A stretch of DNA of 20,321 nt from CAZLBV01 sp964557845 (GTDB taxonomy: Bacteria > Acidobacteriota > Aminicenantia > Aminicenantales > Aminicenantaceae). Below are positions 15,037 to 20,321 of the stretch, one piece after another. The position numbers and the translations under genes are program-made. The stretch is from positions 1-20,321 of the forward strand of contig CAZLBV010000353.1 in NCBI GenBank assembly GCA_964557845.1, given 5' to 3'. Under the pieces are notes generated by a model. That model was not told the DNA's origin, did not search any database, and saw nothing but the letters and a program-made list of their open reading frames with translations. Positions within the stretch are counted from its first letter, which is position 1, and every line of letters begins with the position of its first letter.

Positions 15037-15441
15037 ATGATAGGAGGAATAATCGTCTGTCACGGAAAACTGGCAGAGGAATTGTTGAATGCACTGACGA
15101 TTATATTAGGGGAAGCGGTTAATATTGAGGCAATCTCGATCGGGTGGTATGATGATGTTGAAGAATCTAAGAAAAAGATCAATAAATCCCTAAAAAGGGT
15201 CGACCAGAAAAATGGAGTCATTATTTTTACGGATATGTTTGGCGGAACGCCTTCAAATTTAAGTTTCACTTTCTCTAAGGATGATCAGGTTGATATAATC
15301 ACAGGTGTTAATCTTCCCATGTTAATAAAGTTTGTTTCTCTTCAAAGGAGTAACAATTTAAAAGAGGTGGCTAATAAAATAGTAGAGCAAGGGAAAAAAA
15401 ACATTCATCTTGCCAGCGCGCTTTTGAACACTAAAAACTGA
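15037..15441 (+). CDS. PTS mannose-family EIIA domain protein
   Basis: A single-domain, 134-residue EIIA of the mannose (ManX/AgaF-like) family, which accepts phosphate from HPr on His. The expected active site is H9 in IVCHGKLAEELL, and the second signature FTDMFGGTPSNLS is present. In transport systems this domain passes phosphate to EIIB and EIIC/EIID, but none of those genes is here. Together with ptsH, ptsI, hprK and ptsN this suggests a regulatory role, or interaction with components encoded elsewhere. It begins the second half of the cluster, behind its own likely promoter, and ptsH starts 17 bases after its stop. Confidence 0.92.
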   Translation: MIGGIIVCHGKLAEELLNALTIILGEAVNIEAISIGWYDDVEESKKKINKSLKRVDQKNGVIIFTDMFGGTPSNLSFTFSKDDQVDIITGVNLPMLIKFVSLQRSNNLKEVANKIVEQGKKNIHLASALLNTKN

Positions 15442-15458
15442 TTATTTGTAGCCTGTCC

Positions 15459-15728
15459 ATGATTGAAAAAACTGTAATGATCAAAAATAAGTTAGGCTTA
15501 CACGCCAGAGCTGCGGTTAAGCTCATGAATTTAGCCAACCGGTTTAATTCCAGCGTCAGGATCACGAAAGATGGGAATGAAGTGGATGCCAAAAGCATTT
15601 TGGGGATTCTAACCCTTGCGGCTGTCAAGGGATCAAAAATTACTTTGAAAGTATCCGGGAAAGATGAGCATAAAGCAATAAATGCTTTGATTGAATTGAT
15701 AGATGATAGATTTGAGGAAGAAGAATAA
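15459..15728 (+). CDS. ptsH: Phosphocarrier protein HPr
   Basis: HPr relays phosphate from EI to EIIA proteins. The 89 residues carry the catalytic H15 in NKLGLHARAA at exactly the canonical position, and Ser46 in DAKSILGILTLAA, the target of HprK. Having both residues means this protein can act as carrier and as a Ser-phosphorylated signal. The acidic tail (DDRFEEEE) is short. No clear Shine-Dalgarno site precedes the ATG, so translation may rely on coupling with the upstream EIIA gene 17 bases away. ptsI begins six bases after its stop. Confidence 0.96.
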   Translation: MIEKTVMIKNKLGLHARAAVKLMNLANRFNSSVRITKDGNEVDAKSILGILTLAAVKGSKITLKVSGKDEHKAINALIELIDDRFEEEE

Positions 15729-15734
15729 GATCCA

Positions 15735-17498
15735 ATGGAATATATAAGGCTGAGAGGAACTGGAGTGTCTCCAGGTGTTGCCATAGGTAATGTTTTATTG
15801 ATGGAAAGGGTGATATTCAGTTCTAGAAAGGAAACTATATCTTCTGACCAGATTAAAAAAGAGATAGAACGCTTAAATAAAGCGGTCGAGAGGACAAAGA
15901 AAGACCTGAAAAAGATCAGAGACAGTGTGAAAAAAAAGATCGGGGAAGATCATTCATTTATTTTTGAATCTCATCTTTTTATAATCAATGATAAATCTTT
16001 AATCCCGAATTTGAAAAAAAGCATCCGTAAAGAGAAGGTGAGGTCAGAGTGGGCGATTTCACAAACCCATAATAAATATATGAAAATATTTGAGTCTTTG
16101 ACAGATGAATATTTTCGGCAGCGGAAAGATGATGTTACCGATGTTCTCTCTAAACTCTATATAAATTTAGAATCCTCCAGAAAAAAAATAAAAGATGACG
16201 GCAGCAAAAAAGTACTGGTAGGTCATGACCTTCTCCCTTCAGAAGCAGCCTTGAGGCTAAGCCAGGGGAATGTATTGGCGGTAGCCCTTGATATGGGCGG
16301 TCAGACATCTCATACCGCAATTTTGGCAAGATCGATGAATATCCCGGCTGTTTTAGGCCTTAGTCAGATAACAAAAAAGGTGAAAAATGGAGACAGGATA
16401 ATCGTAGATGGGACCGATGGCGAGGTGATCATAGACCCCCCTCTTGCGATTCGAAAGGAATTTGAAGAAAAAAAGGAAAGATATAACAATTACCGGCGTG
16501 ATCTCCAGAAAACTGCAGGCCTGTCCTCAGCAACTTTAGATGGAACCAAATTTACGCCTTTGGCCAACATAGAACTTCCTGAAGAAGTCAAAAATGCACT
16601 TGCTTTAGGGGCAGAAGGAATCGGTTTGTTCCGGTCTGAGTTTATCTATTTTCAGAAAACCTCTCTTCCCAGTGTAGAAGATCATTTTCAGGCCTATAAT
16701 AAGATCGCAAAGGCAGCAAACCCTGCACCTGTTTATATCAGAACCGTAGATATCGGTGGAGAAAAAAATCTCCCACAACTGAATATTGAAAAAGAGCCCA
16801 ATCCGGCTTTAGGTTTAAGGGCGATCCGTTTTTCCTTATCTGATCGGGAACTCTTCCGAATTCAACTCCGGGCGATACTTAGGGCCAGTGTCTCGAAGAA
16901 CGTCCGCATACTCATCCCGATGATCACTGAGATCGAAGAGATCGAAGAAGTAAAACAGCTACTTGATTCTGTAAAGGATGAACTTCGTTCCCAGAAGATC
17001 CAGTTTGATGAGAATATTCCCTTAGGAGCAATGATAGAAGTACCTGCTGCCGCGGCCATCACAGATCTACTGGTCAAGGAATTGGATTTTCTGAGTATAG
17101 GTACCAATGATCTCATCCAGTATTATCTGGCTGTGGACCGAACCAATGAATTGGTTTCGTATCTTTTTAAACCTCTCCATCCCTCGGTACTGAGGTTATT
17201 AAGATTTGTCATAGAAACGGCTAATAAAGCAGGGAAGGAAATAACTGTCTGCGGAGAGATGGCGGCGGCTCCCATTTCTGCTATTGTATTGTTGGGTTTG
17301 GGAGTTCGGAATTTCAGTATGAATCCCATTTTTATTCCGAGGATTAAAAAGACTTTTAGATCAGTTGATGTCCGTACTGTGAAAAAAATTGTCTATAAAG
17401 CCCTTGAACTACGTACAGCGCAGGAAATAGAGGAATTTATTATAGAGCAGATATTGGTTAATCATCCGGAGGCATTACTCATGTCGGAGACCTCTTAA
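15735..17498 (+). CDS. ptsI: Phosphoenolpyruvate-protein phosphotransferase (PTS enzyme I)
   Basis: Enzyme I takes phosphate from PEP and passes it to HPr. The 587 residues cover the N-terminal HPr-binding helical domain, the phospho-His domain with H193 in GGQTSHTAI, and the C-terminal PEP-binding TIM barrel with GIGLFRSEF, GAMIEVPAA, SIGTNDLIQYYLAVDR and active-site C506 in CGEMAA. These match E. coli H189 and C502 within a few residues, so the enzyme looks complete. It lacks the GAF domain of PtsP, so it is a standard EI and not EI-Ntr, although it may serve PtsN here. It is the last gene of the unit and converges on the cupin gene. Confidence 0.96.
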   Translation: MEYIRLRGTGVSPGVAIGNVLLMERVIFSSRKETISSDQIKKEIERLNKAVERTKKDLKKIRDSVKKKIGEDHSFIFESHLFIINDKSLIPNLKKSIRKEKVRSEWAISQTHNKYMKIFESLTDEYFRQRKDDVTDVLSKLYINLESSRKKIKDDGSKKVLVGHDLLPSEAALRLSQGNVLAVALDMGGQTSHTAILARSMNIPAVLGLSQITKKVKNGDRIIVDGTDGEVIIDPPLAIRKEFEEKKERYNNYRRDLQKTAGLSSATLDGTKFTPLANIELPEEVKNALALGAEGIGLFRSEFIYFQKTSLPSVEDHFQAYNKIAKAANPAPVYIRTVDIGGEKNLPQLNIEKEPNPALGLRAIRFSLSDRELFRIQLRAILRASVSKNVRILIPMITEIEEIEEVKQLLDSVKDELRSQKIQFDENIPLGAMIEVPAAAAITDLLVKELDFLSIGTNDLIQYYLAVDRTNELVSYLFKPLHPSVLRLLRFVIETANKAGKEITVCGEMAAAPISAIVLLGLGVRNFSMNPIFIPRIKKTFRSVDVRTVKKIVYKALELRTAQEIEEFIIEQILVNHPEALLMSETS

Positions 17499-17527
17499 AA
17501 GCAGAAGATAAAATTAATCAGCTGTGT

Positions 17528-17941
17528 TCATTTCCGGCCGTAGGTGTCCTCTAAACGGATTATATCTTTTTCAGTTGAGTCGCCCAACCAGAATTCAAGT
17601 ATGCGGGCCGGTTTTTTCCCTATTCCTCGAAGACGATGGGGTGTTTTTTCCGGAATAAATATTTCTTCGTTGATAGTGGGTTTCCAGATCTTGTTCCCTA
17701 CCGTGATTTCAAGTCCTTTATCGAGTACGATCCAGTATTCATTTCTATGATTATGATATTGGAGCGACAGGCTTTCACCTGGATTTACAGTAATAATCTT
17801 AATGCTGGAGATGTTTTTTAGTGGATAAGATCTGAATTGGCCCCATGGACGATGGTCTTCAAAAATGTGTTTCTGATATTTACTTTTGTCATCCTTATTA
17901 ATTAAAGTCAAAGTTAAAACCTCACAACGTGAGACATCCAC
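17528..17941 (-). CDS. Standalone mannose-6-phosphate isomerase-type cupin
   Basis: A 137-residue cupin that matches the C-terminal isomerase domain of ManC/AlgA-type bifunctional enzymes. It has HRPWGQFRSYP, then ITVNPGESLSLQYHNHRNEYW (split here by eye into PG...LSLQ and HNHRNEYW), IPEKTPHRLRG and the final DIIRLEDTYGR. The metal ligands of the cupin fold (HNH and E in the first motif, H in PHR) are present. The guanylyltransferase half is absent, so it may isomerise fructose-6-phosphate and mannose-6-phosphate or act on another sugar phosphate. The start is uncertain: GTG at 17941 gives this length, but TTG at 17911 has TGAGG seven bases ahead. It lies downstream of ssb by about 43 bases. 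Confidence 0.82.
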   Translation of the reverse strand: MDVSRCEVLTLTLINKDDKSKYQKHIFEDHRPWGQFRSYPLKNISSIKIITVNPGESLSLQYHNHRNEYWIVLDKGLEITVGNKIWKPTINEEIFIPEKTPHRLRGIGKKPARILEFWLGDSTEKDIIRLEDTYGRK

Positions 17942-17984
17942 CCAGAAACACTATTATCACTGAAGAACCAGCTAAAAACAGGTT

Positions 17985-18443
17985 TTAAAAAGGAACTTCG
18001 TCATCATCGTCAGGGACAGGCCCGGATTCATCATTGAAATCCTGGGAAAAATCTTGATCTGTCTCTGTATAGGATTCCTCCTTTGGAATTGATTCATCCC
18101 TTCTTCCTAACAAGGTTATGGAATAAGCATGAATCTTGGTGGTATAACGTTGGTTTCCGTCCCTATCTTGCCATTTTTCAGTTTTAAGGCGGCCTTCAAG
18201 TAAGATTTGTTTTCCCTTAGATAGATATTTTTCGCAAAATTCCGCAAGCTTCCCCCAGACAACGATACGATGCCATTCTGCCCTGATATCGCTTTCATTG
18301 GTACTGGGATTGAAGATCCTTTCATTTGTTGCCAGGGTAAAATTAGCAACAGCACGCTCTGTTTGGGGAACATATCTCAGTTCAGGGTTCTGTCCGAGAT
18401 GGCCGACTAAAATGACTTTATTCAAACTATTTACATCACGCAT
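17985..18443 (-). CDS. ssb: Single-stranded DNA-binding protein
   Basis: SSB coats ssDNA in replication, recombination and repair and recruits partners through its C-terminal tip. The 152 residues contain the OB-fold (NKVILVGHLGQNPELRY, ANFTLATNE, EWHRIVVWGKLAEFCEKYL, KGKQILLEGRL), a short acidic linker of about 40 residues and the canonical acidic tip DDDDEVPF. The start ATG lies inside the last codons of cpoB (8-base overlap), an unusual neighbour for ssb, which often sits with rpsF/rpsR or uvrA. Cell genomes commonly carry more than one ssb; whether this is the main copy is unknown. Confidence 0.96.
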   Translation of the reverse strand: MRDVNSLNKVILVGHLGQNPELRYVPQTERAVANFTLATNERIFNPSTNESDIRAEWHRIVVWGKLAEFCEKYLSKGKQILLEGRLKTEKWQDRDGNQRYTTKIHAYSITLLGRRDESIPKEESYTETDQDFSQDFNDESGPVPDDDDEVPF

Positions 18444-19305
18444 TTGAATTTTCCAATTCCTTGATTTTTTCCTGAGCGATCCTGGCTTCGTCTTCTAGGG
18501 GATACTTTGTGACTAAAAGTTTGAACACTGATAAAGCTTCGTCTTTCCTATCCAGTTCAATAAGGCTTAATCCTTTTTTCAGGTATGCAGCCGGTAGAGT
18601 ATCGCTCTGAGGAAAATTTATGAAGAGTTCATTGAAATGATCAACAGCTTCACTGTATTTTTCCTGGCTAAAATAACACTCGCCGATCCAGTATTTTGCA
18701 TTATCCGCAAGAGGGCTGTCAGAGAACTGCTCGAGATATATTGAGAATCCTTCAATGGCTAATAAAAAATTTCCCTTTCTGAAATCGGAATAAGCCATAT
18801 CATAAACTTCTCGCGGGGATAGATCTGGTACAGTCGGGAATAATTCTTCCTCTTCTGCTTGAGCCAGGTCACTTTTTTGAGTCTCTTCTTTAAGTGGAGT
18901 AACCTCCTCAGTTGTCCCTCCGGTTTCTTGTTGCTCATCCGGAAAGGCTGCGCTTTTGAGTACCAGAAGATCTTCAGACATACGGGAGAATTGATCGCTC
19001 ATGCCATCTAACTTTTCCAAAAGCAGTCGATACTGAGCGGGAATTTTTCTTTGTTCGGATTCTAATTCTGCTTGTTCTCTGGTGATAAGCTGGGTTAATT
19101 TTAGAATTTCTGCCAGATAGTCTTTGATGGCTTGGATATCAGCCTGATTCTGTTCGATCTTATTTTCCATCTGGATTATTTTTTGCCTGAGAAGCTGGAC
19201 ATCCTGGTAAATAAGTTCATAGACTTTTTTTTCTTGTCCTGAAAATAGGGCAGTTGAAGAAATGAATAAAAGAAGAAAAATCAGTGAACAAAACTTTTTA
19301 GACAT
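18436..19305 (-). CDS. cpoB: Cell division coordinator CpoB / YbgF-like TPR protein
   Basis: CpoB (YbgF) is a periplasmic TolA-associated protein that links peptidoglycan synthesis to outer-membrane constriction. The 289 residues start with a signal peptide (KKFCSLIFLLLFISSTALFS, about 1-22). A coiled coil of about residues 30-125 rich in Gln, Glu and Leu follows, then an acidic linker and C-terminal tetratricopeptide repeats (from SPREVYDMAYSDFRKGN, then ADNAKYWIGECYFSQEKY, then AAYLKKGLSLIELDRKDEA). This layout and the tolB-pal-ybgF order identify it. It starts ten bases after the pal stop and overlaps ssb at its end. Confidence 0.9.
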   Translation of the reverse strand: MSKKFCSLIFLLLFISSTALFSGQEKKVYELIYQDVQLLRQKIIQMENKIEQNQADIQAIKDYLAEILKLTQLITREQAELESEQRKIPAQYRLLLEKLDGMSDQFSRMSEDLLVLKSAAFPDEQQETGGTTEEVTPLKEETQKSDLAQAEEEELFPTVPDLSPREVYDMAYSDFRKGNFLLAIEGFSIYLEQFSDSPLADNAKYWIGECYFSQEKYSEAVDHFNELFINFPQSDTLPAAYLKKGLSLIELDRKDEALSVFKLLVTKYPLEDEARIAQEKIKELENSNA

Positions 19306-19315
19306 AAAAGATCAT

Positions 19316-19861
19316 TTATTTTGCGATAATAGTAAATTCACAACGACGGTTTTTTTGCCAAGCTTCCTCGTTACTAGCGGGATCAAGGGGTTGGCTTTTT
19401 CCGTAGGAGATGGTTTTGATCCGGTCTGGGGAAATCCCAAGGCTTACAAGAAAATCATAAGCAGCTTTTGCTCTTTTTTCACCCAGGGACATGTTGTATT
19501 CCTCTGTTCCCCTTTCGTCACAGTGACCCTCAATCAGAACTTCAACAGAGGGCCATTTCTTTAGATAGGTTGCATTGGCTTCCAAAACGGGTTTAGCGTC
19601 TTCACGAATAAAGAATTTGTCATAATCGAATTGGATAGTATCCATGGGTTCTTCGGCGTTCAGTTCTTCAAGGGTTTTTTTTGCGAAGATCTCTTCTTCT
19701 GTAAGAACCGGCTTTACGGGAGGTTTTTCAACTTTTTCTACTTTCGGCTGTTCTTTTACCTGAGGAGGAGGCGGGGGTGTTTCTTCTACCTTCTTTTGAC
19801 AGGAAATAAAGAACGCCACTAATAAAAGACAGGAGAGAGAAAGGACTAATAATTTTTTCAT
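19316..19861 (-). CDS. pal: Peptidoglycan-associated lipoprotein Pal
   Basis: Pal anchors the outer membrane to peptidoglycan and works with TolB during division. The 181 residues begin MKKLLVLSLSCLLLVAF with a lipobox-like FISC; C21 is the likely lipidated Cys, though the -3 Phe is not ideal. A proline/lysine-rich linker (PPPPPQVKEQPKVEKV) follows, then an OmpA_C domain with TIQFDYDKFFI, EGHCDERGTEEYN and NRRCEFTI, which carry the diaminopimelate-binding Asp/Arg type residues. I chose the ATG at 19861 because AAAGGAG lies five bases ahead and the signal peptide starts there; the longer in-frame start at 19915 adds a non-signal stretch. Confidence 0.95.
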   Translation of the reverse strand: MKKLLVLSLSCLLLVAFFISCQKKVEETPPPPPQVKEQPKVEKVEKPPVKPVLTEEEIFAKKTLEELNAEEPMDTIQFDYDKFFIREDAKPVLEANATYLKKWPSVEVLIEGHCDERGTEEYNMSLGEKRAKAAYDFLVSLGISPDRIKTISYGKSQPLDPASNEEAWQKNRRCEFTIIAK

Positions 19862-19866
19862 TTGAA

Positions 19867-19873
19867 CTCCTTT
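19867..19873 (-). promoter_or_regulatory. Ribosome binding site deciding the pal start
   Basis: AAAGGAG on the minus strand lies five bases before the ATG at 19861, fixing the lipoprotein signal as the N-terminus. Confidence 0.75.
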
Positions 19874-19923
19874 GAAAATATATTTAACATTCCATCCTCT
19901 TTTTGGGCACAACATCGTTTCCC

Positions 19924-19953
19924 ATTGTATAAAAATAATTTTTTTTATGTCAA
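19924..19953 (-). promoter_or_regulatory. Predicted sigma-70 promoter of pal-cpoB-ssb
   Basis: On the minus strand a perfect -35 TTGACA (19953-19948) is followed after 18 bases by TACAAT (19929-19924), predicting a start near 19917 and a leader of about 55 bases before pal. This is the best promoter match in the window and implies that pal and the genes after it can be transcribed independently of tolB. Confidence 0.62.
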
Positions 19954-19982
19954 TAGCCGAAGACGAATTTTACAATAAATAA

Positions 19983-20321
19983 TCATTTAGACCAATCAGG
20001 TAGTTTGTTTTCGCCATCAGAAGTAAGCCTTTTTAAGTTAGCGCCGTCATAATCGATGCTGTATAACTGGATGGATCCTGTCCGGTTGGAGGAAAATATG
20101 ATATGGCGGCCGTCTGGTGACCAGGTTGGTGATTCATTGCGGGCATAGCCTTCGGTTACTTTGATAGTTTGATTTGTTCTCAAATTGATCACATAGAGAT
20201 CGAAGACCGCAGCAACTCGGGAGACGTAGACTATGCGGTCTCCAGTAGGAGCCCAGTCAGGCGCGTCAAAATAATTCCCGCCAAAACTTACTCTGCGGAC
20301 ATTTGATCCCTCTGCATCCAT
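19983..20321 (-). CDS. tolB: Tol-Pal system protein TolB, C-terminal part (5' end outside window)
   Basis: TolB is a periplasmic protein whose C-terminal beta-propeller binds Pal. About 112 residues are visible, cut by the right edge of the window; the leading Met is internal (MDAEGSNVRRVSF). Two to three WD40-like/PD40 blades are clear: APTGDRIVYVSR, then PTWSPDGRHIIFSSNRTG and IDYDGANLKRLT, ending GENKLPDWSK. Pal and CpoB follow on the same strand, which supports TolB over other PD40 proteins. A 121-base gap with a good promoter separates it from pal, whereas Tol-Pal genes are often closely packed. Confidence 0.9.
   Translation of the reverse strand: MDAEGSNVRRVSFGGNYFDAPDWAPTGDRIVYVSRVAAVFDLYVINLRTNQTIKVTEGYARNESPTWSPDGRHIIFSSNRTGSIQLYSIDYDGANLKRLTSDGENKLPDWSK

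Overview
This window is a chromosomal, gene-dense segment of a diderm (Gram-negative) bacterium. LPS transport genes (LptC/LptA-like protein, LptB), TolB-Pal-CpoB and MurJ all imply an outer membrane. An HPr kinase beside RpoN, RapZ, PtsN and a mannose-type EIIA is a gene set I associate with Deltaproteobacteria, Acidobacteria, Aminicenantes and similar anaerobic lineages. The species cannot be named from the sequence, and that lineage guess is weak. No rRNA, tRNA, CRISPR, phage or transposase gene was found.

Layout. (1) 1-1361, plus strand: the C-terminal part of murJ, cut by the window edge, translationally coupled to dtd. (2) 1375-5829, minus strand: ftsY-ribD-ribE-ribBA with overlapping ends, then a small HEAT-repeat gene that may have its own promoter. 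This supplies SRP-receptor function and most of riboflavin synthesis; ribH (lumazine synthase) is absent here. (3) 5862-14624, plus strand: recJ, then a long colinear run of a 632-residue LptC/LptA-like protein, lptB, rpoN, hpf, ptsN, hprK and rapZ, with small gaps or overlaps. (4) 14625-15027: a 403-base non-coding gap holding a perfect 26-bp inverted repeat around a 90-bp core, then a GC-rich block with a canonical G-quadruplex motif, then a sigma-70-like promoter. (5) 15037-17498, plus strand: EIIA-Man, ptsH, ptsI. (6) 17528-20321, minus strand: tolB (cut by the window edge), pal, cpoB, ssb and a standalone mannose-phosphate-isomerase-type cupin.

How the genes work together. LptCA-LptB would form the inner-membrane and periplasmic part of LPS export. 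RpoN, HPF, PtsN, HprK and RapZ form a conserved regulatory cluster. With EI, HPr (His15 and Ser46 both present) and EIIA-Man, but no EIIB or EIIC, this looks like a signalling rather than sugar-importing phosphotransferase system. Tol-Pal maintains envelope integrity during division.

Most of the window is ordinary conserved core genome. The parts most worth a second look are the rapZ-PTS intergenic region (inverted repeat plus G-quadruplex block), the large LptC/LptA fusion, and a Gly in HprK where the family usually has His.
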